From Thiodiazotropha sp040506195 (GTDB lineage Bacteria; Pseudomonadota; Gammaproteobacteria; Chromatiales; Chromatiaceae), in the NCBI GenBank assembly GCA_040506195.1, contig JBEVXH010000006.1, forward strand, positions 222,420 to 286,419: DNA of 64,000 bases, given 5' to 3'. Position 1 is the stretch's first letter; each line of letters begins with the position of its first letter. Shown here one piece after another: positions 54,008 through 63,922 of this stretch. Made by a program: the position numbers and the translations under genes. The notes beneath the pieces are model-generated. The model had not been told where the DNA came from and did not search any database. It saw only the letters and a program-made list of their open reading frames with translations.

Positions 54008-56041
54008 TCAGAATTTCCACTCCAGCTGCAGCAGTGCACTGCGTTCGACCTGGGTCGACTTCAATCCGATAGGGCCGGCAAATCCGGAAAACTCTATAAA
54101 TTCAGGGTGTTCATCATCCAGTAGATTCTGTAGGGAGAGCGCAACCTCCAGAGAGGGGCTTGGTCGCCATCCCAATCTCATATCAAGGCGGGTATAGCCC
54201 GTTATGTCCGAATTGGGGATCTTGTCGACATAATAGAGGCTGGTATCAAATTCTATTTGATGCGGGAGATCGAGTTGAGAGCGTAGTTGAGTCTGATGTT
54301 CGGGAGTGATGTCGGTTGTTTCGGCGGAGGTGGTGTCGTTGCTGGTGCTGTCGTTCTGCAGGTCTACTTTGAGCCAGGCATGGGACATCTTTATTTGCCA
54401 ATGGTCTGTGACGGACCAGTTGGCGACCAGTTCCAGGCCGTAACTCTTTCCGCTCATCCTGTTGTCGAGTGTGATGAGGGTGCTGCCGGGAAAGGATGGA
54501 GGAAGTGTTTCAAATGTAGTCAGGTCATCATATTCGTCATAGAAGGAGGCAATATCAAATGAGAGGTTAGGAATCGCTTGTGTTCGGTAGCCAAATTCGT
54601 AAGCCAATAATTTTTCCGCATCGAATTCTCTGTTACCGGATACGAAGATGGGACCGATTTGGACATTCATGTCCGTCTCGATACGCGAAGGTGTGCGTAC
54701 CGCCCGAGACACGGCAGCCCAGTAGGTACTGAATTCGTCCGGTGTCCAGATCATTCTGATATTGGGCTGAAGTTCGCTGCCGGTATAATCGTTACGCTCA
54801 AATTTAGCTCCAAGAATAAGATTCAAGCGATCCCCGGCCAATCCGATATCATCCTGGATAAAGGCACTGATGATATTGTCCCGGTTGGTGGTGTGCCCGA
54901 GAGTGAGTACCGAAGTCGAGGGTGATCGAATCTCATCCCGGCTGGTACGGTAACCGGCTCCCCAGACTATGGCGTGCCTTTCACCAAACAGAAAGTCATT
55001 TTGAAAATCGAGATCGAAGGTATCCCTGCCTTCTCTCAAGGTAGCGTTTTTGCGGTTGGTGCGATCATAGTAGAACTGCAGGCTCATACTATTGTCCGTG
55101 GAAAGTCGACGTGTCCAGCGTGCGATCAGATTGCCACCGGATGTTTCGGCCGTATCCTTCTCGATACTGCCCGATGGAGGCGGAAAGGGAGAAAAGTTGT
55201 TCTGGCCGGCTGTGCCGTTATAGAGATCCCCCTGTATGGTGAAATGGTCTGCCTCGGAGATAATGCTGTCGCTCCGGAAGCCAAGCCGCTCACCCTCCCA
55301 GTGATCCTCCGCTTCACCGCCATCGAAGAAGACGGCGCCATTCCTCCTGAACGTTTTGAGATAAACCCTGTAACGGCTATCGTTATCCGTGTTACCGCTT
55401 AAGCGTATCGTTGCAGATCCCGGTTCTTTGTTCCCGCCGCTCACGGAGAGCAGTCCGCCATCTGTATTCATGGAAGACTTCGTAATGATATTGATAACAC
55501 CGTTTACGGCGTTGGCGCCCCACAGCGTCGCCCCAGGTCCTCGGATCACCTCGATGCGCTCAATATCCTCCAGTACCGTATCCTGTACATCCCAGTAGAC
55601 ACCGGAATAAAGAGGTGTATAGAGACTGCGGCCATCCATCAATACCAGCAGTTTATTGGCATAACGGCCGTTGAATCCGCGTGCGCTGATGGCCCATTTG
55701 CTGGAATCGATTTTCGCGACATGCAAACCCGGAACCATACGCAGAAGTTCCGGGAGTTGAGACACACCGGAGCGTCGTATGTCTTCCTGGGTGATGACAT
55801 AGATGGCGCTTGCCGCATTGGAAAGCGGCTGTGCCTTCCGGGTAGCCGATGTCACAGTCAGTTCCAGCAGATCATCGATACTCAGGCTCTTCAGTCTCTC
55901 CAGCTCATGAGCATCATTCGAGCCATCGGCGAATACCGGCAAGCAGGTGAGAATCAGTGAGATCAGTGCTGCTTGGATCTTGAAGCGGGTTATGGAATGG
56001 GGCCAGATAGTGTATATGGTGTTAATCAGCGAGGAAGTCAT
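54008..56041 (-). CDS. TonB-dependent outer membrane receptor
   Basis: 677 residues. A signal peptide (about 1-39) and a TonB-box-like LDDLLELTVTSATRK precede the plug (about 60-185: SAIYVITQEDIRRSGVSQLPELLRMVPG, VLMDGRSLYTP, IERIEVIRGPGATLWGANAVNGVINIITK). The barrel follows and ends in LLQLEWKF with the terminal aromatic residue. This receptor group is often found with YfiR and sensor kinases and may report on, or import, an unknown ligand. The stop is five bases before the YfiR start. 206 bases separate it from the kinase gene upstream. Confidence 0.9.
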   Translation of the reverse strand: MTSSLINTIYTIWPHSITRFKIQAALISLILTCLPVFADGSNDAHELERLKSLSIDDLLELTVTSATRKAQPLSNAASAIYVITQEDIRRSGVSQLPELLRMVPGLHVAKIDSSKWAISARGFNGRYANKLLVLMDGRSLYTPLYSGVYWDVQDTVLEDIERIEVIRGPGATLWGANAVNGVINIITKSSMNTDGGLLSVSGGNKEPGSATIRLSGNTDNDSRYRVYLKTFRRNGAVFFDGGEAEDHWEGERLGFRSDSIISEADHFTIQGDLYNGTAGQNNFSPFPPPSGSIEKDTAETSGGNLIARWTRRLSTDNSMSLQFYYDRTNRKNATLREGRDTFDLDFQNDFLFGERHAIVWGAGYRTSRDEIRSPSTSVLTLGHTTNRDNIISAFIQDDIGLAGDRLNLILGAKFERNDYTGSELQPNIRMIWTPDEFSTYWAAVSRAVRTPSRIETDMNVQIGPIFVSGNREFDAEKLLAYEFGYRTQAIPNLSFDIASFYDEYDDLTTFETLPPSFPGSTLITLDNRMSGKSYGLELVANWSVTDHWQIKMSHAWLKVDLQNDSTSNDTTSAETTDITPEHQTQLRSQLDLPHQIEFDTSLYYVDKIPNSDITGYTRLDMRLGWRPSPSLEVALSLQNLLDDEHPEFIEFSGFAGPIGLKSTQVERSALLQLEWKF

Positions 56042-56247
56042 GGTAATTCACTTTTTTGATAAGAAGCTGATTGCAATTGAACAATGTATAAAACTCTCTA
56101 AGAAGAACGGCGTACTGGATAGGTAGAGTGAAAACATAGTGTTAAATGTTTGCGATTCGATCGCCCATTGCTTTACCGGACCTTTTCAAAAAGGTGACGG
56201 CAGTGGCTGTCGCAATGTCGGCATGCAATATCACACTCGAACTCGTC

Positions 56248-58179
56248 TCAGGCATGCTCAGGTTTCCTTCCGATCCAGTTTTCCAAAATCGCTGCGACTT
56301 CCCGGATTTTGTAGGGTTTACCGATAAAGCCATCCATACCCGAAGCTTTGCAGCGGTCCGCATTGTCTTCAGATACATAGGCGGTACAGGCAATGATGGG
56401 CAGATGGGATGGCGGTGTATGCGACTTTTCCTGTTGCCGGATACGGGTTGCGGTCTGATAGCCGTCTAAAACCGGCATCTCACAGTCGATTAGTAGCAGG
56501 TCGAATGTCTCGGTTTGCAATAGATCAAGGGTCTCCATGCCGTTTTCAGCAATACGGTATTGGCAGCCAAGACTGTCAAGCATGCTCGCCGCAAGTTCTA
56601 TATTGATAGGATTGTCTTCGGCTAGCAGGATTTTCCCTCCCAACTGCGGCAGATCGTCTGTAGCCGTCTTCACAGCCGGCCGCGTTGTTGACACCGTCTC
56701 ATCCTTAGCGGATCGGAACGGGAGTTCGAACCAGAACAGGGTGCCATTGTGATTCCCATGTATTACACCTATTTCGCCACCCATAAGAGTGATTAGTTCC
56801 TTGCAGATCGTTAGTCCCAGACCATGTCCGCTATCATCGATGTCATATTCATTCGAAGCCTGAGAAAAATAATCAAAAATGATGCTGTCTTCGCCCTTGG
56901 GAATACCGCGGCCGGTATCTTCGATCTCGAACCGGATAAGATATCCGCCCTCTTCGAGTTCATGTTTCGCCTGCGCACTGAATTTGACGCTGCCGGCATC
57001 GGTGAACTTGATTGCGTTGCCGATAAGGTTGATCAATATCTGCCGCAGGCGGGTGCTGTCGCCGATGATCGCGGCAGGAATCTGTTGATCCACATAGTGT
57101 TCGATGGCTAAACCCTTCTGCTCCCCTTGGGATATAAAAAGTTGATGTATCTCCTGCAGCAATCCGGCTAGATTGAATTCAGTTACGAGCAGCCGCGTCT
57201 TTCCCGCTTCGATTCGGGACATGTCGAGTAGATCATTGATCAGCTCCATCAGGGATTTGCCGGAACTCTGGATAATCTCTGCATAACGCTTTTGGGTCGG
57301 CTTCAAATCACTGTTTAGCATTAGTTCAGTCATACCCAGGACACCATTCATCGGTGTTCGGATTTCATGAGACATCTTGGCGAGAAATCGTGATTTGGCT
57401 TGGTTGGCTGACTCAGCCGTCTCCTTGGCCTGGGTCAGTTCACGGGTCTTCTCCTCCACCAGCTCTTCCAGATGATAGCGGTGTCTTTCCAGCTCGTGCT
57501 GGATGCTCGAGCGCTCACTGATCTCTTGCCTGAGACCAAGGTTGAGACGTGTCATCTCCGCTGAGGCCTTTCTTAGCTGTTCAATCAGATCAATATTTTC
57601 AAACCTCAGCTCCAGGCTTTCCATGAGTGATCGATGGGTATACCGGGCGATCATCATCATCATCAGGGTGTATGCCAGCACACCGAGTAACAAGCCTTCA
57701 GGCAGATCCAGGTCGATAAAGAGATAACGCATAGCGAGAGCGATCGGGGCTGGAAGACTGTAAGCATAGACAGCCGCCATGAAAATGGCCAACACGCCAC
57801 TGCCGGCTGCAATCACGCCGGCACTGACGACCAGGACAAAGGCTTGCAGTGCGAGATCCTGGGGATAGAGCGGAAGCATCAGCATCGCCCATCCGATGCC
57901 GGTTGTTCCCGTGGCCAGGGTGTAGAGATGCATCCAGCGGGGGTGATCCTGGGCAAACCATTTCCGGCGGTTCCGCATCATAATCAGAAACAGACGTGTC
58001 AGAGCGGTAGCAATCATATAGATTAGCCAAATACCAACCGCTGCAGGATTAGTGTTCCAGAGAACTGTCGCCACTACGGCAGCAATCACGACCACGGTCA
58101 GGTTGGCCGGAATCCCGCTTCTGAACAATAGGTCGAGCTGTTTGGAAAATATTGCTGTATTTCTGCTATTGTCTATCAT
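56248..58179 (-). CDS. hybrid histidine kinase with six-helix membrane input
   Basis: 643 residues. About six transmembrane helices (25-44, 50-68, 85-102, 112-132, 134-152, 161-178) form a MASE-like sensor without a large periplasmic domain. A coiled coil leads to HisKA with His271 in FLAKMSHEIRTP, then the ATPase (DSGHGLGLTICKELITLMGG) and a receiver (LLAEDN, LLLIDCEMPVLDGYQTATRIR). It has no HPt. It ends the sub-operon that begins at 63685 and lies 28 bases after the HD-GYP gene. The membrane domain could sense a lipid-soluble or membrane-borne signal. Confidence 0.88.
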   Translation of the reverse strand: MIDNSRNTAIFSKQLDLLFRSGIPANLTVVVIAAVVATVLWNTNPAAVGIWLIYMIATALTRLFLIMMRNRRKWFAQDHPRWMHLYTLATGTTGIGWAMLMLPLYPQDLALQAFVLVVSAGVIAAGSGVLAIFMAAVYAYSLPAPIALAMRYLFIDLDLPEGLLLGVLAYTLMMMMIARYTHRSLMESLELRFENIDLIEQLRKASAEMTRLNLGLRQEISERSSIQHELERHRYHLEELVEEKTRELTQAKETAESANQAKSRFLAKMSHEIRTPMNGVLGMTELMLNSDLKPTQKRYAEIIQSSGKSLMELINDLLDMSRIEAGKTRLLVTEFNLAGLLQEIHQLFISQGEQKGLAIEHYVDQQIPAAIIGDSTRLRQILINLIGNAIKFTDAGSVKFSAQAKHELEEGGYLIRFEIEDTGRGIPKGEDSIIFDYFSQASNEYDIDDSGHGLGLTICKELITLMGGEIGVIHGNHNGTLFWFELPFRSAKDETVSTTRPAVKTATDDLPQLGGKILLAEDNPINIELAASMLDSLGCQYRIAENGMETLDLLQTETFDLLLIDCEMPVLDGYQTATRIRQQEKSHTPPSHLPIIACTAYVSEDNADRCKASGMDGFIGKPYKIREVAAILENWIGRKPEHA

Positions 58180-58207
58180 CGTAACAGGTATTAGGGCAAG
58201 CCATCAT

Positions 58208-59308
58208 TTACTCTTCTTTAAGAGTAATTATCTCTTCCTTGTGATCGGCGTATTTCAGAGCGATCTTCAAGAACTGATCCGAACAGGAAGCAAAAGCATC
58301 CACTACATCCGGGTCAAACTGCGTACCTCTACCCTGTAGGATGATGCCTACGGCTTTAGAATGAGGAAAAGGTGGTTTGTAGACCCGTTTGCTGATCAGT
58401 GCATCATAGACATCGGCAATTGCCATCAAGCGTCCGCAGATCGGAATAGCATCACCCTTTATCCCATGTGGATATCCCTTGCCATCCCATCGCTCATGGT
58501 GAAACTCTGCGATCTCGCGAGCGAGACTGAGGAATGAGTTGCTACCCAATTTCTCTTCCGCAGCCAATAAGGTGTTGCGTCCAATCAGGGTATGTTGCTT
58601 CATCCGGGTGAATTCTTGATCTGTGAGTTTTCCGGGTTTGCACAGAATATTATCACTGATGCCGACCTTGCCGATATCGTGAAGTGGCGCGGAGAGATAG
58701 AGCAGCCGGATTGTTTCTTCATCCAGATAGTCCTTGAAGCGGTTATTATCTTTGAGCATCTCCGCCATCACTTTCATATAGTTTTGTGTGCGTTTTATGT
58801 GGCCACCCGTTTCCGGATCCCGGTACTCCGCCAATGCACCCATTGCCTCTATTGTCGCCTCCTGTGTCAGCATGAGCTGTCTGGTGCGTTCTTCCACCAG
58901 CTCTTCCAGGTTATCTCTGTGGCGCTTCAATTCGAGCTGGTTATCCACGCGTGCCAGGACAAGTACCGGTTTGAAGGGTTTGGTGATATAGTCGACGGCG
59001 CCCAGGGCCAGTCCCTTCTCCTCATCGCCCTCATCCGCGAGCGCGGTGATGAAAATAACAGGAATCTGTTTGGTCAGCGGATCCGACTTTAACTGTCTGC
59101 AGGTCTCATAACCATCCATCTCCGGCATCATTATATCGAGCAGGATCAAATCCGGCATGGGGGCTTCCCGGGCGATGCTCAATGCCCTGATGCCGTTCTT
59201 CGCGGCCCGTACTCGGTATTTGGGCCGTAGTGTGCTGCTGAGTACTTCGATATTCCCGGCAGTGTCGTCAACGATCAGAATCGTTGGCTTGTCGTTAGAC
59301 TGCCTCAT
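58208..59308 (-). CDS. response regulator with HD-GYP domain (c-di-GMP phosphodiesterase)
   Basis: 366 residues from the ATG at 59308, which follows GAGGATG; upstream in-frame ATGs would increase the overlap with the kinase gene. The receiver (about 8-125) shows LIVDDTAGN and LILLDIMMPEMDG. HD-GYP (about 160-345) has complete motifs: LHDIGKVGI, QHTLIG, HHERWDGKGYP and AIADVYDALIS. It hydrolyses c-di-GMP when phosphorylated. It lies between two hybrid kinases on the same transcript, either of which could phosphorylate it. The start overlaps the kinase stop by about 14 bases. Confidence 0.92.
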   Translation of the reverse strand: MRQSNDKPTILIVDDTAGNIEVLSSTLRPKYRVRAAKNGIRALSIAREAPMPDLILLDIMMPEMDGYETCRQLKSDPLTKQIPVIFITALADEGDEEKGLALGAVDYITKPFKPVLVLARVDNQLELKRHRDNLEELVEERTRQLMLTQEATIEAMGALAEYRDPETGGHIKRTQNYMKVMAEMLKDNNRFKDYLDEETIRLLYLSAPLHDIGKVGISDNILCKPGKLTDQEFTRMKQHTLIGRNTLLAAEEKLGSNSFLSLAREIAEFHHERWDGKGYPHGIKGDAIPICGRLMAIADVYDALISKRVYKPPFPHSKAVGIILQGRGTQFDPDVVDAFASCSDQFLKIALKYADHKEEIITLKEE

Positions 59309-62300
59309 TGCTTTCATCCTCGGCATCCTGCATCTCTTGACTGACATCCAGGGCGAAAGTCAAATCCTTCAGCTCTTTGAGCGCCAGTTGAAAGTCGTAA
59401 TCATCTACCGCCATACACAGTCCCATCCAGGCATCCTTTAGTGATGAGTTGCTCAATAGTTTGCCCAATTCATCCATGATATCAACCACTGAGGTATCGT
59501 CATTTTCCAGTAACTGTTTCAGTTGGTCCAATAGCGGTATCAACAGGCGAGTGTCGGGAATATCGGTTTCATCGGTAGCAGAGGCTCCATTGTTGGCATC
59601 CTGCAGTACGGTCAACACTTCACTCAGCGGTTGTTCAAGCTGACGCATCAGGATCTGCAGGTCTTCTGTCGTGGCGCTGTCGCGGCACGCTGTCTCCAGA
59701 TTCAGTGCAGCCTGTTGAAGTGTGATGGCTCCGATACTGCCTGCTGAACTCTTTAGTGAATGCGCATGACGTGTGGCGCTGTTGCGGTCATCCTGTTTCA
59801 CTGCTGTTTGGAAGCGTTGCAGGAAGTCAGATTCTGTGGATAGGAAGTGCTTGAGAATGCGTTGATAGAGTGTCCTGTTACCGTTGCAGACCGCCATGCC
59901 GGCATGTTCGTCGATAACAGAGTCCGACTCATTTGCTGCTGCATACTGTTGGGGTTCGACGCCTCTCCGGGTGATATCCGGGATATATTTGCTCAGTACA
60001 GCGTATAGCTCATCCACCTTCACCGGCTTAGCGATATGATCGTTCATCCCTGCATTTAAGGATTTTTCCCGATCGCTCGACATCGCGTTGGCGGTCATAG
60101 CGATGATCGGCAACCGTTCCTTTGCGAAACCCTCCTGAGCGCGGATGAACTGGGTTGCGGTATAACCATCCATGACCGGCATCTGCACATCCATTAAAAC
60201 AGCGTCCATACGCTCCGATTCCAGTAGTTTCACAGCCTCGGCTCCGTTTTGTGCGATTTGCACCTGGATACCGATGCTCCTTAGCAGTTCCCAGGCCACT
60301 TCCCGGTTAAGTGGATTGTCTTCCACCAGCAGGACCCGTGCACCACGCAGGCGACTGGGACGCTCCTGGTTCCCGGCGTAACGGACTTGAACGTTATCTT
60401 GTTCCGGGACGAGTTTTGTTATTTGCAGCTGATTGATGCCATCAAGCAGGCTGGACGGGCTAAGTGGTTTTGCCAATATTCTGTCGGGATGTACCGCTTG
60501 ACATTGGCTCAAAAGCTCCTCGGTCCCATAGGCAGTGAGCATGATTACTTTGGGTCGATCAGTAAGTGCTTTCTCCCGATGGATGGCCTCCAGCACTTCC
60601 ACCCCATTCATGCCCGGCATTTTCCAGTCGAGCAGCACCAGGCCAATAGGATTTCCTTGTGCTTGTGCCTTCAACAACTCGATGAGTGCCGCGCCACCAC
60701 TCGCGCAGGCCATTGTGGTAAAGCCGATGGATTCAAGAATCTCTTGCTGGATATGGCATGCGCTTTCATTGTCATCCACGATCAATGCGGGCTTATTGGT
60801 CAAGACAGCGGGCTTTGTTCTTGGCTGGATGTCAGGAGATCCCTGCTTCTTCAGGGTTATGGAAAAGAAAAAGCGGCTTCCGTCCCCAGGCTTGCTTGCT
60901 ACCTGAATCTCACCACCCATGGCTTGTACGAAACGCTGGGATATGGCCAGACCCAAGCCACTCCCGCCATAGCGCCGGGTAGTTGAGCCATCCGCCTGGG
61001 TAAAGGCGTCGAACAGATGTCCAATGTAATCTTGCTCGATACCAATGCCGGTATCGCAGACAGAGAAATAAAGTTGCACCTGATCTTGATCCTGCTCCAG
61101 CAGCTTGACTTGCACAACCACTTCACCCTGTTGGGTGAACTTGACTGCATTACCACTGAGATTTACCAGTATTTGTTGCAGTTTGACTGGATCACCCAAA
61201 AGGAATTGTGGAATTTGCTGGTCGATATCGTAAATAAACTCCAACTGTTTTTCCGCTGCCTTCTGGCCAACGAGATTACTCAGATTGTCGAAAATTGCAT
61301 CCAGTGAAAACGTGGTTTGTTCAAGTGCGACACCACCCGCCTCGATTCTCGAGAAATCAAGGATGTCGTTTATGATATTCAACAAAGTTTGAGATGACTG
61401 GCGTACCTTCTCCATGTAACGCCGCTGTTTAGGTTCCATATTGTCCGCAAGCAGTGCGAGATGGGTCATCCCGATGATTGAATTCATCGGCGTACGTATT
61501 TCATGGCTCATAGTGGCCAGGAACTCGGATTTTGCCCTGCTCGCCTGCTCGGCGCTTTGTGCGGCTGCGACATACTTCCGGGAGCGCTCTTCGACCTTTT
61601 CTTCCAGATTCTTGTTCAGTTTTTCCAGTTTTTTGTTTGATCTGTCGATCTGTCGCATGTGTTCTTCAATTTCGGCCGTACGTCGTAACAGTTTCTCCGC
61701 CATGTCGTTGATGCCGTTGGCAAGGGGTTTGAATTCAAGTTGATTTATATCGGGAATGCGATACTCGAGATTGCCGTTTGAGAAGGCCGTTACACCCTGC
61801 TTGATCTGATTGACCGGTTTCGAAATCGCTCTCGAGACTCCGATCTGCGTGGCGAGCGTGATCAGCACACCGATGATGCTGATGACAATAAAAAAGCGCC
61901 GCTTTTCCAGAATCTCCTGTTCAGCCAGCTGTTGCTGTTGATGAAAATGGTTGCTGATCAGGGTTTTTACAGATACCAGGTCTGCCAGCAGGTGGGATTG
62001 AATCGGCCTTAATTGCTCGAGAACGCTCAACATGTAGGATGCAGATGGGTCCTGCATCTCATGCTCACTCCGGTAATGGTGGATCGCCGCTCGATACCGT
62101 CTCAGATTGAGGGTGATGTTTTTCAGTGTCGAGCTGATTTGATCATACGCCTGATTACCTGCAGGCAGCATATACACGGGAGGCGTGGAGAATTGTTTGG
62201 CCAGGGACTTAAGGTCGGTTTGGGCCTTGTTCAGAGGCAATGCAATCTCTTCAAGGCGAATTGTTGTAGCCTCTCGTTCACTGATCAATTCAGATTCCAA

Positions 62301-62819
62301 TTCGATCAACAGTCGGTTCAGAATCGAGTGTGGCTGAAAGCGAGGTTTATTCGCATGGGAAACCAAAGGGAGTGTCTGCAAGGCGGATCTTAAACTGTCG
62401 ATATATTGGGTTTTTTGATGAAATAATTCGTTGGCGCGATCGCTGTCGGCTGAAACTTCCGTCTCTTTTGTGATGGCATTGCTCAAATGTCGATAGGCTT
62501 CATCCACCAACGGGCGATGTTGCTCATCAATATCAGATAAGACGTGGCCTATATGATCGATAATTTCTCCGCTGCTGACAGCATGATCCCCCGATTGTTG
62601 GGTAAAGAGTTGAAAGTCCCGTTCACTGCGGGAGATTGTGTTGACTATGCGTGTAATATGCTGCAGGGACGTACTGCGCATTTCGCTCAAGACTTGGCTT
62701 TTAAGATGAAGCTCGTTGATCAGGCTTTGACCCAGCAGGATCACGATAGTCAGAATGCTCAACAGGCTCACGGCGCTGACGCGAAACAATGCTTTGATGC
62801 TGGGAGTGAAAAACAACAT
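59295..62819 (-). CDS. large hybrid histidine kinase with two receivers and HPt
   Basis: 1174 residues. TM1 is near 13-31, a long helical periplasmic domain (about 32-305) follows, TM2 is near 308-327, then HAMP (about 330-380) and a coiled coil. HisKA carries His439 in FLATMSHEIRTP. The ATPase has GGSGLGLAISQRFVQAMGG. Both receivers have LIVDDN/LVEDN and a full Asp motif (VLLDWKMPGMNG, AVLMDVQMPVMDG). An HPt domain carries RHAHSLKSSAGSIGA. A C-terminal tail of about 90 residues after HPt is unassigned. It follows the DOMON-type protein gene by two bases, so that protein is a likely input. Confidence 0.9.
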   Translation of the reverse strand: MLFFTPSIKALFRVSAVSLLSILTIVILLGQSLINELHLKSQVLSEMRSTSLQHITRIVNTISRSERDFQLFTQQSGDHAVSSGEIIDHIGHVLSDIDEQHRPLVDEAYRHLSNAITKETEVSADSDRANELFHQKTQYIDSLRSALQTLPLVSHANKPRFQPHSILNRLLIELESELISEREATTIRLEEIALPLNKAQTDLKSLAKQFSTPPVYMLPAGNQAYDQISSTLKNITLNLRRYRAAIHHYRSEHEMQDPSASYMLSVLEQLRPIQSHLLADLVSVKTLISNHFHQQQQLAEQEILEKRRFFIVISIIGVLITLATQIGVSRAISKPVNQIKQGVTAFSNGNLEYRIPDINQLEFKPLANGINDMAEKLLRRTAEIEEHMRQIDRSNKKLEKLNKNLEEKVEERSRKYVAAAQSAEQASRAKSEFLATMSHEIRTPMNSIIGMTHLALLADNMEPKQRRYMEKVRQSSQTLLNIINDILDFSRIEAGGVALEQTTFSLDAIFDNLSNLVGQKAAEKQLEFIYDIDQQIPQFLLGDPVKLQQILVNLSGNAVKFTQQGEVVVQVKLLEQDQDQVQLYFSVCDTGIGIEQDYIGHLFDAFTQADGSTTRRYGGSGLGLAISQRFVQAMGGEIQVASKPGDGSRFFFSITLKKQGSPDIQPRTKPAVLTNKPALIVDDNESACHIQQEILESIGFTTMACASGGAALIELLKAQAQGNPIGLVLLDWKMPGMNGVEVLEAIHREKALTDRPKVIMLTAYGTEELLSQCQAVHPDRILAKPLSPSSLLDGINQLQITKLVPEQDNVQVRYAGNQERPSRLRGARVLLVEDNPLNREVAWELLRSIGIQVQIAQNGAEAVKLLESERMDAVLMDVQMPVMDGYTATQFIRAQEGFAKERLPIIAMTANAMSSDREKSLNAGMNDHIAKPVKVDELYAVLSKYIPDITRRGVEPQQYAAANESDSVIDEHAGMAVCNGNRTLYQRILKHFLSTESDFLQRFQTAVKQDDRNSATRHAHSLKSSAGSIGAITLQQAALNLETACRDSATTEDLQILMRQLEQPLSEVLTVLQDANNGASATDETDIPDTRLLIPLLDQLKQLLENDDTSVVDIMDELGKLLSNSSLKDAWMGLCMAVDDYDFQLALKELKDLTFALDVSQEMQDAEDESNEAV

Positions 62820-62821
62820 CT

Positions 62822-63685
62822 TCAGTCGGCAAACTGTAGCAAAAGGGGTTCCCCAACCTCTCCGCTGCCGAAGAGCGGTATCTCGAGCGAGGGGTCGGGA
62901 GCGCGGCCGGCAATCTCGTAGCGGGAGACACCGAACCGGTAGTCCTCCCCGGGGCGAAAAGCGATATCATCGCCGTTGCCGGTATTCAGTTTGCGAGTGA
63001 ATTCGACCCGCCAGGCACCTGCCTGCCATTGCCCTTTGGCGCGGATGTCGGCCCGGCTCCCATCGGGTTGGCTGATTTCAAAGGCATCGATGATATCCCC
63101 GGTGTAGTTCACAGGTATTTTATTGCGATAGGCTGATTTACCGCTGTCTCCACGCCTTAACAGGTAAAATCTCGAACCGGTTTTTGAGATTATCGGTAGG
63201 GATTTTATGGTTTTATTCTCGGAATAGAGCTGAAATTTATCGTCGGCAAAGCCGACAGGATCGGTCCGCACCGATTTCCAGTACCAGATATCGGCCTTGT
63301 AGGGCGAGGCCGCTTTCAAGCTTAAATCGGTCTTTCGGGGTGAGATAGCCCATTTTATGACGATGGTATCCTCTCGCTCCGGCCCCATACCGTAGAGTTC
63401 CGCCTGAGGGTCCCAGTGCAGCGGTTTATGCAGTCGGTTCTCGGTGGCATCTGGAAAAACGGCCAGGAGATAGATATTTTCCGCATCGTGGCAGGCGTGT
63501 AACTCGATATCGATGCCGGCGACCGCGTCCCGGGTCTTGATGGGGGTTGTTTCAGACCATACAAGGTCATCGGCCACGCCGTCGATAACAGGGGGCTGTT
63601 CCGTGTGTACACTCAGCAGTGTCTGCTCGGCAGCCGATGAGTCAGCAAGCAGCAGCATGAGTAATCCGATTCTCAGTGCATGCAT
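62822..63685 (-). CDS. ethylbenzene-dehydrogenase-related (DOMON/CBM9-like) periplasmic protein
   Basis: 287 residues with a signal peptide (about 1-19, ending SSAAEQ). HTEQPPVIDGVADDLVWSE opens a domain like that of EB_dh/CBM9-type beta sandwiches, which bind heme b or carbohydrates. IELHACHDAENIYLLAVFPD, REDTIVIKWAIS and YKADIWYWKSVRTDPVGFADD are further blocks. The catalytic subunit of such dehydrogenases is not encoded here. It begins a minus-strand operon with a hybrid kinase two bases downstream, which suggests a heme- or ligand-carrying sensor protein. Heme binding is an inference. Confidence 0.7.
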   Translation of the reverse strand: MHALRIGLLMLLLADSSAAEQTLLSVHTEQPPVIDGVADDLVWSETTPIKTRDAVAGIDIELHACHDAENIYLLAVFPDATENRLHKPLHWDPQAELYGMGPEREDTIVIKWAISPRKTDLSLKAASPYKADIWYWKSVRTDPVGFADDKFQLYSENKTIKSLPIISKTGSRFYLLRRGDSGKSAYRNKIPVNYTGDIIDAFEISQPDGSRADIRAKGQWQAGAWRVEFTRKLNTGNGDDIAFRPGEDYRFGVSRYEIAGRAPDPSLEIPLFGSGEVGEPLLLQFAD

Positions 63686-63922
63686 GGAGGTCGTTCTTTA
63701 ACTTTATTTCTTAAACTTTTCAATCGACAGATAGCGGCAGAAGGCGTCGACACTTTAACCGATATGCGAATAAAACGGCATCAGTCGCGCATGACCCGAT
63801 TTTTCAGATCAGGAAAATAGTGACTATTTTTTTACCGCGAGGTTTCAGAAAATCCTACAGATAAAGCTTATCCGGCCGATACGCGCTGTAGTTAGTTTTG
63901 TCTTTAAAGGGCACCTACCGCG

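Noticed and set aside
63814..63833. A small hairpin AAAATAG-TGA-CTATTTT with a T-run
   Set aside because: The stem is short and AT-rich, and lies in a divergent promoter region with no plus-strand gene to terminate.
63868..63895. A sigma-28-like promoter (TAAAGCTT...GCCGATAC) before the chemoreceptor gene
   Set aside because: The two boxes are separated by about 5 bases instead of about 11, so the spacing does not fit FliA recognition.
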